DNA from: MWBF01 sp040772005
GTDB lineage: Bacteria > Chloroflexota > Anaerolineae > CG2-30-64-16
DNA length: 64,000 nt
Assembly: GCA_040772005.1 (NCBI GenBank)
Contig: JAXGYZ010000002.1
Span: 248,001-312,000, forward strand
Reading direction: 5' to 3'
The number at the start of each line of letters is the position of its first letter. Position 1 is the first letter of the stretch. The translations under genes were made by a program, and so were the position numbers. This document shows positions 6,545-14,377 of the stretch, piece by piece. The notes under the pieces were generated by a model. That model searched no databases and was not told the origin of the DNA. It saw nothing but the letters and a program-made list of their open reading frames with translations.

Positions 6545-9225
6545 TAGGGCCTTCCTTCCTCGATCAGCCGGTTCAGGGTTGCGGCATACTGGGTCGCGAT
6601 GCGCTGCACCTGCACCCCGTTCGCACGCAGCCCCTGTTCGACCGCCGCGCTGACGGCGGAGAGGCCGCCCAGGATGGTGACATGGCGGGCCTGGCGCGCG
6701 GCCGCAGCATCCTCGCCCACGACCGGCGCAAAGCGGGCCACATAGCGCAGCATCGCCACGAAATCGGCCTTTGCGGCCGGCACCGCGCCGACGAGCAGGT
6801 AGTGGTCCAGCGTCTTTGGCGGTTCTTCCGGCTCTGGCTCCGGCTCGGGTTCAGGCTCAGGTTCCGGCTCGGGCGGCGGGGGAGCAGCGGCGCGCTCAAA
6901 GCGCACCCACATCACCCGGTTCGCGGGCAGCACGACCTCAGCGCAGACGGTCTGTACCGCGCCCGTCGCATCCCGCTCGTCGATGGCGACGTAGTACGTG
7001 CCCGGGCCGAGCGGCGCAAACTCGCACGCATCCGGCCCGTACTCGGCCTTGCTGCCGCTGGTCTGTGTGATGCCGCTCCAGCCGCCGGCCCACAGCCGGA
7101 CCGTGCGCCCCGCCTCGCCCAGCACGCGGCAGCGGATGACGCTGAACCCGGGGCCCTGGCCGCCGTCCGCGACCATCCAGCGGATGCTCGCCGGAGGCGG
7201 CTCGACAGGCGGTTCTACGGGCGGTTCGACGGGTGGCTCGACCGGCGGCTCGGCCGGGGGTTCGGCCGGCGGCTCCGCAGGCGGTTCGACAGGCGGCTCG
7301 ACGGGCGGTTCAGCCGGAGGCTGAGACACACTCTCACTGAACGTGACCCACGCGACGCGGCGGCCGTCGAGCGTTATGTCCGCGGTCAGGCTCTCCGCGC
7401 CTGCCAACCCCTGCGGTCGCACACTGTACCGGCCGGGGCCGAGCGGCGCAAACTCGCACGCGTCCGTCCCATATTCGGCCTTGCTGCCCGTCTGCTGGAC
7501 GATGCCTTCCCAGCCCGTCGTCCACAGCCGCACATTGACGCCCGGCCGGCCCTTGACCCGGCAGCGCACCACCGCGAAGCCCGGCCCTGCGCCGCCGTCG
7601 CTGACCTCCCACGCCCAGCCCGGCGCGGCCAGTTCCACGACGGCCTCGCTGCGACCGTCCACGGTGATGCCGGCTTGCGCGAGATTCGTATCGGCCACGG
7701 CCAGGGCGTATGTGCCGGCCCGGAGGCCCGTGAAGCGGAACGTGCCGTCTGCGGCCGCGGTCTGTTCCGCGTGCCAGCCGTCCGCGGGCCGCGCGAGGCG
7801 CACGAGCCGCCCGCCGCCCCCGCGCACGGAGCCACGGATGACGCTGCTTTCCGGTGTGACGACTGTGCCGGTGACGTCGAAGTCGGCCGTCGCGGCCGGC
7901 CGCTCGCGCGTCAGGGTGATATCCTGCTGCTTGCCCGCCGCGGGGAGGCTGACCCGGTACGCGTCCAGCGGGAGGTCGGCAAATTCGTACCGCTCGTCCG
8001 CGCCTGCGCGGCCCGTCAGCCGCCAGCCGCCCGCGCGGCTCAGCTCCACGGCCAGCCCCGCGCCCCCGCGCACCTGCCCGGTCACCCGGCCGCTGACGCC
8101 CGTCTCCCCGCGCCAGGCGCGGGCCTGCTTCGGCTCCGCCTTGAGCGCGTCGATGATGGGCAGCTTGCCGCCCGGCCAGCGGGTGCTGTACCACGCCGCG
8201 CCCTCCCACATGGGCTGCCAGCTTCCCAGGGTGTAGTTGCCGAGCAGCCAGAACGCGGTGCAGAAGAAGTAGTCCGGCGCCTGGTCGAAGCGGGTGCTCG
8301 TGCCCATCATGCAGCGGCAGGCTTCCAGCGTCTGCGCGGCGTGGAGCTGGGGCGTCGTCGCGGGATAGCGCGGGTCGGGCCGCTCCCCGACGATGTAGCC
8401 GTTCTCCGTCGCCAGGATGGGCAGGGAGCGGCCGATCTGGTCGCGGATGAGCCGGTCGTAGCGCTCGTATGCGCGCCAGCACGACGGGTCCTCGAACGCG
8501 GTCGCGCCGGGGTTCGGGTGCGTGCGGCGTTCCGCGTTGACGCGCTCCAGGCTCCACCCCTGCCACGCGTCCGCGCCCCACTGCTCGCCCGCGATGCGGC
8601 TGTAGAACTCGGCAGTATAGGGCGCGCCCTGCTGGTTGCCGGGGTCGTAGGGGTAGTCGAGCGGGTGATTGAGGCTGTAGTTGTGGACGGCCTGCCAGAC
8701 CGGCTGGCCGAACAGATCACGGCGGCCCAGCCGGCAGATCTCGCCCACGATGTCCCAGGTGGTGCCGGTCGCCAGCGCGGGCACGGCGGGATAGCCGCCG
8801 CGCTGCAGGATGGCCTCCATGTCCACGATCGCGGTGCGCGCGACGACGGTCAGCGCATCCGCGGGCCGCTCGCCGCCCTGCCACTCCACCCCGAGGTCCG
8901 GCTCGTTGTTGAACTCCAGGTAGCGCACGCCCGCGGCCACGTAGTCGCTTACGGCCTGCAGGGCCTTTGCGTCGAGCACGCCCGGGTTGGGCTGAGGCCG
9001 GTAGAGCCGGACGATGGGCATGATGTCGTGTTTGAGCAGCAGCTCCACGAACCCCATCGCGCCGTCGTGGTTCGCGACCTTGACCCACTTGACGCCCAGC
9101 GCCTTCAATTCGGGCAGCCAGACCTGCTCGATCTGGCCCAGGCCGATGGCCGCGGCAAAGCCGGCGCTCCAGTGAACGCCGATGCCGGTGTCGTTCTGCG
9201 GGCGTGGATAATCACGTAATTCCAT
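6541..9225 (-). CDS. Large glycosidase-like protein with duplicated beta domains and Pro-rich linkers
   Basis: The protein is 894 residues from the ATG at 9225 (GAGGAG at SD distance; a longer frame to 9273 adds promoter sequence). Residues 1-360 look like a TIM-barrel glycosidase: 'VKWVKVANHDG', 'YLEFNNEPDLGVEW' (an NEP acid/base-type motif) and 'ILATENGYIVGERP' (possible nucleophile Glu). Next come carboxypeptidase-regulatory/Ig-like repeats. Then two near-identical ~70-residue domains (ending 'SKAEYGTDACEFAPLGPG' and 'SKAEYGPDACEFAPLGPG') are separated by a PPVEPP-type linker; a second (PE)n linker precedes a C-terminal domain of about 85 residues. There is no clear signal peptide, which is odd for such an extracellular-looking architecture. 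The substrate is unknown. Its stop overlaps the nadK start. Confidence 0.7.
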   Translation of the reverse strand: MELRDYPRPQNDTGIGVHWSAGFAAAIGLGQIEQVWLPELKALGVKWVKVANHDGAMGFVELLLKHDIMPIVRLYRPQPNPGVLDAKALQAVSDYVAAGVRYLEFNNEPDLGVEWQGGERPADALTVVARTAIVDMEAILQRGGYPAVPALATGTTWDIVGEICRLGRRDLFGQPVWQAVHNYSLNHPLDYPYDPGNQQGAPYTAEFYSRIAGEQWGADAWQGWSLERVNAERRTHPNPGATAFEDPSCWRAYERYDRLIRDQIGRSLPILATENGYIVGERPDPRYPATTPQLHAAQTLEACRCMMGTSTRFDQAPDYFFCTAFWLLGNYTLGSWQPMWEGAAWYSTRWPGGKLPIIDALKAEPKQARAWRGETGVSGRVTGQVRGGAGLAVELSRAGGWRLTGRAGADERYEFADLPLDAYRVSLPAAGKQQDITLTRERPAATADFDVTGTVVTPESSVIRGSVRGGGGRLVRLARPADGWHAEQTAAADGTFRFTGLRAGTYALAVADTNLAQAGITVDGRSEAVVELAAPGWAWEVSDGGAGPGFAVVRCRVKGRPGVNVRLWTTGWEGIVQQTGSKAEYGTDACEFAPLGPGRYSVRPQGLAGAESLTADITLDGRRVAWVTFSESVSQPPAEPPVEPPVEPPAEPPAEPPAEPPVEPPVEPPVEPPVEPPPASIRWMVADGGQGPGFSVIRCRVLGEAGRTVRLWAGGWSGITQTSGSKAEYGPDACEFAPLGPGTYYVAIDERDATGAVQTVCAEVVLPANRVMWVRFERAAAPPPPEPEPEPEPEPEPEPEEPPKTLDHYLLVGAVPAAKADFVAMLRYVARFAPVVGEDAAAARQARHVTILGGLSAVSAAVEQGLRANGVQVQRIATQYAATLNRLIEEGRPY
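7194..7324. repeat. In-frame tandem repeat encoding PPVEPP/PPAEPP linker
   Basis: Short GC-rich units coding Pro-Pro-Val/Ala-Glu-Pro are repeated about ten times inside the 894-residue glycosidase-like gene. They form an extended linker between the two duplicated beta domains. A (Pro-Glu)n stretch near 6829-6875 makes a second linker. Confidence 0.8.
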
Positions 9226-9262
9226 CGGCGCTCCTCGTGGGTGCAGGGCGGTTGACCGGAAC

Positions 9263-9291
9263 ATTATACTCAATTTGGGGCGCGTTGTCTA
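9263..9291 (-). promoter_or_regulatory. Sigma-70-type promoter for the glycosidase-like gene/nadK
   Basis: On the minus strand TAGACA (9291-9286) and TATAAT (9268-9263) are separated by 17 bases. The ATG at 9225 lies about 38 bases past the -10, with GAGGAG in between. Assigned by sequence only. Confidence 0.6.
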
Positions 9292-9340
9292 AAGGGGGTA
9301 GAGGCGGATTCGCACAGGTGTGCGGTCGGGGGACAAAGAA

Positions 9341-9377
9341 AACGTGCCTGGCATGGAAGCTCCATGCCAGGCACGTT
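9341..9377. terminator. Perfect 17-bp hairpin, probable bidirectional terminator
   Basis: AACGTGCCTGGCATGGA and its exact reverse complement are separated by three bases (AGC). An A-rich stretch lies on the left (ACAAAGAA) and TCTTTTA on the right, so it could end transcripts on either strand. It sits 3' of the surface-protein gene on the minus strand. Confidence 0.6.
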
Positions 9378-9394
9378 CGGGTCTTTTATGATGC

Positions 9395-9477
9395 GTAGTC
9401 TAGGGCCTTGTGCCCGTCTCACGATCCTGTAGTATAGGGCCTTGTGCCCGTCCTACGCCCACAAGGGGCTAGGCTAC
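9395..9477. repeat. Palindromic repeat, family B copy 2
   Basis: GTAGTCTAGGGCCTTGTGCC at the left and CCCACAAGGGGCTAGGCTAC at the right form the inverted arms. An extra internal GTAGTATAGGGCCTTGTGCC lies between them. Both copies are preceded by ATGATGC. It matches the element at 5592-5668 with the internal arm duplication on the opposite side. Confidence 0.75.
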
Positions 9478-9480
9478 AGG

Positions 9481-9514
9481 GGTGGAGTCCGCATCCTCAG
9501 ATGCGGATTCCACC
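9481..9514. repeat. Hairpin repeat, family C singleton
   Basis: GGTGGAGTCCGCATC-CTCA-GATGCGGATTCCACC forms a 15-bp stem with one G.T position. The core is the same GCATC/GATGC hairpin with a CTCA/TGAG loop that is tandemly amplified at 21302-21743 and occurs in a coding region at 32705-32767. It lies just past the stop of the surface-protein gene. Confidence 0.7.
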
Positions 9515-9524
9515 GAGCAATTCT

Positions 9525-11273
9525 CTACCGCCGCCGGCGCAGCCCCGCGCCCGCCAGTGCAGCCAGTGCGATGCCTGCCAGCCCGGCCAGCGCCGGACCG
9601 GAGGTCGCTGCAGCCGCCCCGAAGCCGGCCAGCCCGACCGCGTTCGGCCCCATCAGCGCCACGCTGACCGGGTCATGCCGGGTCGTCTCGCCGCTCAGTG
9701 CGACATCCTCGAGCTGGTAGAAGTAGGTCATGCCTGCTTCCGCACTCGCATCGGTCCAGGCGTAGGCCTGGCCCTCGGCCGAGCCGGGCGCCTTGGCCGG
9801 GATCAGCGCTGCGTTGACCTGCGTCCACGGCCCCGCATCGCTCTCGCTGCGGTACACGTTGAAGCCTGCGTTGCCCGTCTCGGACACGGTCTCCCACGCC
9901 AGGGTCACGCCCTCGGGCGCTGCCGCGGCAGTGAAGCCGGCGATGTTGACGGCCAACGGGCTGTCCTGGCGATTGGTGAAGGTACACAGCACGGTTTGAC
10001 CGGCTGTCAAACTGCCCGTAGCGTTTTTCGCGCTGGTTGAAGTTGTCCAACTACCGACAGTACAACTAACGGATTCCAGCGTCCAGCCGTTCGGGGGCAG
10101 ATTGATGTCACCATCCGTTTCGGCAATAGTATAAGCCCCAGGCGGGACCTTATACGTGGCAAGGTAGGGCAGCACGGTCGAAGACGGGGCGCAGAAGTGC
10201 GACTTCAACACGAAGCTCTTATTGATCGTTGACGGTGCAGTACCAACCAGGCTGAATCCAAATTCACGACCGGGGCAGTAGATCGTACCCGCCGTGTTCT
10301 TGGCAATCTTCTCAACCTGGATCGTCGCGCTGCTGTTGGTGAAGGTGCAGACCACCACATCCTTCGCTGCAACACTAATGCCCGTGATCGAAGTTCCGGT
10401 GCCGGACGTCAAGGCAGCGCCGTTCTTGGTGCAGACATAAGTCGAGCTATAACCGTCGGTAACCGTGCCGGTCCCGGGGGCTTCAGTGATTGTGTAGGTG
10501 CCGGGATCGACTGCCACGACGCCGGTGGAATCGCCATCGCCTGTTAGAGTATCGCTATGGTTGGTCAGACCGCTGATCGTGATGTTCCAGTTGCTGCCAT
10601 CGTCTGGAACCAGGTTCTTGATGACATTAATGTTGCCCTTCTTAAAGGCAACATTGACACAATCTGACGCCGAAGAAGGTGTGGAAGCAGATGGGTAGGA
10701 GCAGACGTCCAGCAGGGTGCCCCCACCGACAGCCGCAGAAGGGATCGAGCAAGAAGACTTGGTGTCGTTGGGATAGTTCGCGCCCGCCGGGAATGGGTCA
10801 TCGGCAGCGTTAGCAGTAGAGCAGCTAATACCATTGAGCGGTTGCGACACTGAACCGATGCAGTTGTACGGGCTGGTATCGTTGCAGGCATATAGGATGG
10901 TTGCGGTCTGCGCCTGCCCGTTGTTCCACTGGGTGCACACTGCGTAGTTGGCCAGGCCGTCCTCGTCTGTATCAAACAGCGCGCAGGCATCACCGGTATT
11001 CGCTCCGCCCAGGCTGATTTCGTCCCAGTTCCAGTCGATGAGCAAGGGATTGACCGACGTATCCTCGATGCAGACCTGGGTCAAATCCTTCTGATTTGCT
11101 TCGTCGTTTGGTCCATCTGAATCGATGTTGCAATCGAGTGCAGCAGGTGCTGCAGGGGCAGCCAAGCTTGGTGCAGGTGTAGCCACCCATACCAGAAGCG
11201 CCAGGGCCAGCACAAGCATACTCAAGAAAGTGAGACGTACGAGAACAGACGTATTCCGTTCATTTTGAAACAT
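9525..11273 (-). CDS. Secreted SpaA-like surface protein with C-terminal membrane anchor
   Basis: The 582-residue product begins with a signal peptide (hydrophobic residues about 12-38, ending 'PAPSLAAPA'). It ends with a glycine/alanine-rich transmembrane helix and 'GLRRRR', like a PEP-CTERM/Myxo-CTERM type sorting tail. Between these are Cys-rich segments and at least two prealbumin/SpaA-like modules, marked by 'DPGTYTITEAPG' and 'VPPGAYTIAETDGD', each followed by 'VVCTFTN'/'VLCTFTN'. A fibronectin-like domain ('GFNVYRSESDAGPW') precedes the anchor. It is likely displayed on the cell surface in adhesion or matrix. The ATG at 11273 has GGGAGGAG upstream. The central part is less GC-rich than its neighbours, which may mean a different history. 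Confidence 0.75.
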   Translation of the reverse strand: MFQNERNTSVLVRLTFLSMLVLALALLVWVATPAPSLAAPAAPAALDCNIDSDGPNDEANQKDLTQVCIEDTSVNPLLIDWNWDEISLGGANTGDACALFDTDEDGLANYAVCTQWNNGQAQTATILYACNDTSPYNCIGSVSQPLNGISCSTANAADDPFPAGANYPNDTKSSCSIPSAAVGGGTLLDVCSYPSASTPSSASDCVNVAFKKGNINVIKNLVPDDGSNWNITISGLTNHSDTLTGDGDSTGVVAVDPGTYTITEAPGTGTVTDGYSSTYVCTKNGAALTSGTGTSITGISVAAKDVVVCTFTNSSATIQVEKIAKNTAGTIYCPGREFGFSLVGTAPSTINKSFVLKSHFCAPSSTVLPYLATYKVPPGAYTIAETDGDINLPPNGWTLESVSCTVGSWTTSTSAKNATGSLTAGQTVLCTFTNRQDSPLAVNIAGFTAAAAPEGVTLAWETVSETGNAGFNVYRSESDAGPWTQVNAALIPAKAPGSAEGQAYAWTDASAEAGMTYFYQLEDVALSGETTRHDPVSVALMGPNAVGLAGFGAAAATSGPALAGLAGIALAALAGAGLRRRR

Positions 11274-11480
11274 GATGCTCCTCCCTCAGTAGATGATCCG
11301 ATACTAGCAAGGTCCCAGAGACAATCTCGTCAAGTCGCCTCCTTCCCGAGCCCTGTCGCGAAGGTCGCGTTCTCCAAGCAAGAAACCATCGCAGCGTTAC
11401 CCTCCATTCAAGAACCAGGTGATCGCGCTGTGTGGCTCTCCCTCAGCCGACAGAAATACAGCACCTTACATCAATGATAT

Positions 11481-11508
11481 TTGCCCTGCGGCGATTTTCG
11501 GGTACAAT
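11481..11508 (+). promoter_or_regulatory. Promoter of candidate small RNA
   Basis: TTGCCC (11481-11486) and TACAAT (11503-11508) are separated by 16 bases. Transcription would start near 11515. There is no start codon with an SD before the terminator 40-70 bases later. Confidence 0.5.
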
Positions 11509-11514
11509 GCGCCG

Positions 11515-11588
11515 CGTGACTGAGATCCCCCCGGATTCAAGTCCCCAGGCCCTCAGCAGTTGCCGCTGCTGGGGGCCGATCTGTTTTT
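11515..11588 (+). ncRNA. Candidate ~74-nt small structured RNA with intrinsic terminator
   Basis: A promoter-like pair lies just upstream. The transcript folds as AGATC (11523-11527) pairing with GATCT (11578-11582), enclosing GGCCCTCAGCAG (11548-11559) paired with CTGCTGGGGGCC (11566-11577), then a TTTTT run. The enclosed bulge includes GGATTCAAGTCC, resembling a tRNA T-loop, but no tRNA can be folded. It could be a free small RNA or an attenuated leader for the hexosaminidase 310 bases downstream. I recognise no known RNA family. Confidence 0.4.
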
Positions 11589-11801
11589 GGGCGCTGGTAC
11601 ACACAAACATTGCCACATGAGGCCCAAAGTCCGCTGTATTATATCACACATATGCAAGAGTCAAAATGCGATTTTTGCCAAATGAGTCTCAAGCTGTCCA
11701 AGATGTGTTATGCTGCACATATCGACTACAAATGGCATATTGTTTGCGACGCAACAAGGTGACAAAAGTTACGTTTCTGTCGGCGCACCGGACACGAACA
11801 T

Positions 11802-11829
11802 TTGCGCGCTGACAACAACATGCTACACT
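11802..11829 (+). promoter_or_regulatory. Probable promoter of the hexosaminidase gene
   Basis: TTGCGC (11802-11807) and TACACT (11824-11829) are 16 bases apart. The predicted leader before the GTG at 11901 is about 65 bases. Confidence 0.45.
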
Positions 11830-11900
11830 GCCAAGGATTTGCGTGTATGGTGCAACCATGCACGCAAAGACCAGGCTACCATCTTCTGCGAGGTGAAACC

Positions 11901-13475
11901 GTGACCCAGCATAGCATTGTACCTCTTCCCCTGCACATGACCGAGCGCGCCGGCACCTTCCGGCTGAGCGAGACGACGACGATCGCAGCCTCCGGCCCAG
12001 CCCGCACGGTCGGCCAGCAGCTCGCCTGCGCGCTGGCGCCCGCGTTGGGCTTCGCGCCCGCGCTGGCCGCCACATCCGGCCCGGGGGGCAATGCCATCAG
12101 CCTCCAACTTGACGCGGCGCTGGCCGACCGGCTCGGGCCGGAAGGCTACCTGCTGGCCGTCAGCGAGGACCGCGTGGAGATCAGCGCGGCCGCGGCCGCC
12201 GGACTCTTCTACGGCACGCAGACCCTCCGCCAACTGCTGCCGCCGGATGTGTTCCGGCAGGCCGCGGTCAGCAGCGCGGCGTGGGAGCTGCCCTGCGTGG
12301 AGATCGAGGACCGGCCGCGCTTCGGCTGGCGCGGCGCGATGCTCGACACCGTGCGCCACTTCATGCCCAAGTCGTTCGTCAAGAAGTTCATCGACCTGCT
12401 CGCGCTGCACAAGCTCAACCGCTTCCACTGGCACCTGACCGACGACCAAGGCTGGCGCATCGAGATCAAGCAGTATCCCCGGCTGACCGAGGTCGGCGCG
12501 TGGCGCAAGCAGACCGTCAGCGGCCACTGGCGCCGCAACGAGCCGAACACCTACGACGGCAAGCCCCACGGCGGCTTCTACACCCAGGCCGACATCGCGG
12601 AGATCGTCGCTTACGCCGCCGATCGCTGCATCACCGTCGTGCCCGAAATCGAGATGCCCGGTCACGCGCAGGCCGCCATCGCCGCGTACCCGGAGCTGGG
12701 CAACACCGACGTGCTGCCGGCGGAGCCGCTGGAGGTCAGCCCCGATTGGGGCGTGAACGTCCATGTCTTCAATGCGAACGAGGGCACGATTCTCTTCCTG
12801 CAGGGCGTGCTGGACGAGGTGCTGGCGCTCTTCCCCAGCCCGTACATCCACGTGGGCGGCGACGAGTGCCCGAAGCGCGAGTGGCACGAGAGCCCGGCGG
12901 CACAGGCGCGCATGCAGGCGCTGGGGCTGGCGGACGAGGAGGAGTTGCAGAGCTACTTCATCCGGCGGATGGACGACTACCTCGTGCAGCGCGGGCGGCG
13001 GCTGGTCGGCTGGGACGAGATCCTCGAAGGCGGGCTCGCACCCAATGCGGTCGTGATGTCATGGCGCGGGGAGGCCGGCGGCATCGCCGCGGCCCAGGCC
13101 GGCCACGATGTCATCATGGCCTCCAACCGCTACACCTATTTCGACTATCTTCAGTCGGAGGACCACGCCGCGGAGCCGCTCGGCATCGGCGGCTTCATCT
13201 CGCTGGAGAAGGCCTACAGCTTCGAGCCGATCCCGCCGGAGCTGACCCCCGAACAGGGCCGCCACGTCATCGGCGGGCAGGGCCAACTGTGGACGGAGTA
13301 CATTGCCGAACCCCGCCATCTGGAATACATGGCCTTCCCGCGGCTCGCCGCGCTCGCCGAGAGCGTCTGGACGCCTGCCGAGCGCAAGGACTACGGCGAC
13401 TTCCGCGGCCGCCTGTCCACCCATCTGCAGCGGCTGGACATTCTGGACGTGAACTATCGCAAGCCGGCCGACTGA
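11901..13475 (+). CDS. Beta-N-acetylhexosaminidase (GH20)
   Basis: GH20 enzymes remove terminal GlcNAc/GalNAc by substrate-assisted catalysis. This 524-residue protein has the N-terminal GH20b domain and the (beta/alpha)8 domain starting at 'RPRFGWRGAMLDTVRHFMPK'. It contains the stem 'NRFHWHLTDDQGWRIEIK' and the catalytic Asp-Glu pair in 'YIHVGGDECPKREW' near residue 320; 'GQGQLWTEY' is also typical of the family. I place the start at GTG 11901 because GAGGTGAAACC precedes it; the frame is open further upstream to 11802 but that part overlaps the promoter. No signal peptide is seen, so it probably acts in the cytoplasm on imported chito- or glycan oligosaccharides. It is monocistronic. Confidence 0.93.
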   Translation: MTQHSIVPLPLHMTERAGTFRLSETTTIAASGPARTVGQQLACALAPALGFAPALAATSGPGGNAISLQLDAALADRLGPEGYLLAVSEDRVEISAAAAAGLFYGTQTLRQLLPPDVFRQAAVSSAAWELPCVEIEDRPRFGWRGAMLDTVRHFMPKSFVKKFIDLLALHKLNRFHWHLTDDQGWRIEIKQYPRLTEVGAWRKQTVSGHWRRNEPNTYDGKPHGGFYTQADIAEIVAYAADRCITVVPEIEMPGHAQAAIAAYPELGNTDVLPAEPLEVSPDWGVNVHVFNANEGTILFLQGVLDEVLALFPSPYIHVGGDECPKREWHESPAAQARMQALGLADEEELQSYFIRRMDDYLVQRGRRLVGWDEILEGGLAPNAVVMSWRGEAGGIAAAQAGHDVIMASNRYTYFDYLQSEDHAAEPLGIGGFISLEKAYSFEPIPPELTPEQGRHVIGGQGQLWTEYIAEPRHLEYMAFPRLAALAESVWTPAERKDYGDFRGRLSTHLQRLDILDVNYRKPAD

Positions 13476-13490
13476 CCGTCAGGCCCTACT

Positions 13491-13589
13491 GTAGGGGCAA
13501 AGCATTCCATCGAGGTACCATCGTGATCGGCATCCTAACGAAAACACACGTTCGCCGTGAACGACAACTCCTCGTGGAATGCTTTGCCC
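13491..13589. repeat. Inverted repeat GGGCAAAGCATTCCA, 65 bp apart
   Basis: GGGCAAAGCATTCCA (13495-13509) is exactly mirrored by TGGAATGCTTTGCCC (13575-13589), with GTAG before the left arm. The interior holds a small hairpin around CGTTCGCCGTGAACG. It lies immediately 3' of the hexosaminidase stop. Confidence 0.7.
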
Positions 13590-13635
13590 TTGCTTCCCAA
13601 TCGGCGCTCTCACCCTCAACCGGGCCCCCTTGCCC

Positions 13636-13878
13636 CTAATTCGCGCCCGCCAGCGCCTGCTCGAGCGCGGCCATCTCGCGCTCCACCGCGTCCATGCCGG
13701 GGAACGGGCGGGCTGCATGGCGGTACCAGTAGCGCGCGTTGCTCTCGTCCGGCTCGGCCATGTGCACGATGCCGTGCAGCCAGGAGCCGTGTGTCGTCAG
13801 GTCGTCCTGTGCGATTCGGTGTGCTGCGTCCCATTCGCCCGCCCGCAGCAGGCGGAGTCCCTCCAATAATTGCTTCAT
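13636..13878 (-). CDS. Small conserved hypothetical protein (80 aa)
   Basis: This 80-residue soluble protein starts 'MKQLLEGLRLLRAGEWDAAH' and carries 'HGSWLHGIVHMAEPDESNAR' followed by 'YWYRHAARPFPG', a histidine/tryptophan-rich core that I believe recurs in proteins of similar length in other bacteria, though I cannot name a family function. GAGGGGAGAT lies directly before the ATG at 13878, and codon use matches the neighbours, so I consider it real. It is isolated between repeat-rich gaps and convergent to the hexosaminidase gene. Confidence 0.7.
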   Translation of the reverse strand: MKQLLEGLRLLRAGEWDAAHRIAQDDLTTHGSWLHGIVHMAEPDESNARYWYRHAARPFPGMDAVEREMAALEQALAGAN

Positions 13879-13994
13879 ATCTCCCCTCGTTATCCGGCGC
13901 GGCAGCCCGCGCCTCTCAGGGCCGCACTATACGGCATCTCGCGCGCCCCTGTCAACGGAGCTTTCATCCAATTCCCGGGAATTTACACGTAACC

Positions 13995-14064
13995 GGAGTC
14001 GAGGCTTCAGCCGGGTTGGTCGTGTACGTCGATAGCCAACCCAACCGGCTGAAGCCTCGACTTC
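13995..14064. repeat. Inverted repeat, family K copy 1 (GTCGAGGCTTCAGCCGG)
   Basis: GTCGAGGCTTCAGCCGG and its exact complement CCGGCTGAAGCCTCGAC enclose about 30 bases. Copy 2 lies at 61943-62011 and is read as protein. Here it is intergenic. Confidence 0.85.
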
Positions 14065-14186
14065 ATTCTTTGGCATGGCGCTGCATGTGGACTTCCTGGC
14101 CCGAATGTGCGTTCTCAACCTATAACTTGCAACCTTCCAACCTTCACCCGTAGGGCGAAATCATGTTGCACTCGTGCCTTCGGCCT

Positions 14187-14287
14187 GGCAGTTGAAACTG
14201 CGGCTACCACTGCAAAACCGACCTGCGTCGGTTAGTTTCCAGTCTGCGAAGGCAGACTTCGCAACGGTAGCCGCAACTTCAGTTGCC
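14187..14287. repeat. Composite palindromic repeat, family A copy 2
   Basis: The layout is that of copy 1 (1833-1910). It has hairpin GCAGTT/AACTGC, closing arm GCGGCTACC (14200-14208), an extra hairpin AACCGAC/GTCGGTT, central hairpin GTCTGC-GAAG-GCAGAC, the partner arm GGTAGCCGC (14266-14274), and hairpin GCAACT/AGTTGC. Every arm differs from copy 1 and every difference is compensated in its partner. Confidence 0.8.
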
Positions 14288-14341
14288 GGGTGGGTTCACC
14301 TGATGCACTCTGAAACCGCCCTGCTTCACCCGTAGTCCGCC

Positions 14342-14371
14342 TTGACCGCGCGCCGCCCGCGCCGCTATACT
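14342..14371 (+). promoter_or_regulatory. Promoter placing the transcription start on the ATG (leaderless type)
   Basis: TTGACC (14342-14347) and TATACT (14366-14371) are separated by 18 bases. Only six bases lie between the -10 and the ATG at 14378, so the expected +1 coincides with the start codon. No Shine-Dalgarno is present. Confidence 0.65.
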
Positions 14372-14377
14372 GCGCCC

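Larger units (their letters stand above)
11274..11900. other. 627-bp gene-free, lower-GC intergenic region
   Basis: No convincing protein-coding gene is seen here. The region holds a promoter-to-terminator unit (11481-11588) that looks like a small RNA gene and a promoter for the hexosaminidase (11802-11829). A possible minus-strand promoter around 11636-11665 (TTGACT...TATAAT, spacing only 15) would read antisense across the small RNA towards the surface-protein gene. The rest, especially 11620-11800, is AT-richer than the surroundings and unassigned. Confidence 0.6.
13879..14341. other. Repeat-filled intergenic region
   Basis: No gene is seen in these 460 bases. They hold at least three different palindromic repeat families one after another: the 13995-14064 inverted repeat, a half-copy of the AACCTTCAACC family around 14114-14149, and family A copy 2 at 14187-14287. 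Confidence 0.7.

Noticed and set aside
6682..9219. 845-residue open frame antisense to the glycosidase-like gene
   Set aside because: Low-complexity shadow translation; the minus-strand protein has a promoter, SD and domain structure.
11523..11582. tRNA or tRNA fragment (GGATTCAAGTCC resembles a T-loop)
   Set aside because: No acceptor, D or anticodon stems can be formed; the strong hairpin plus T-run fits a terminator.
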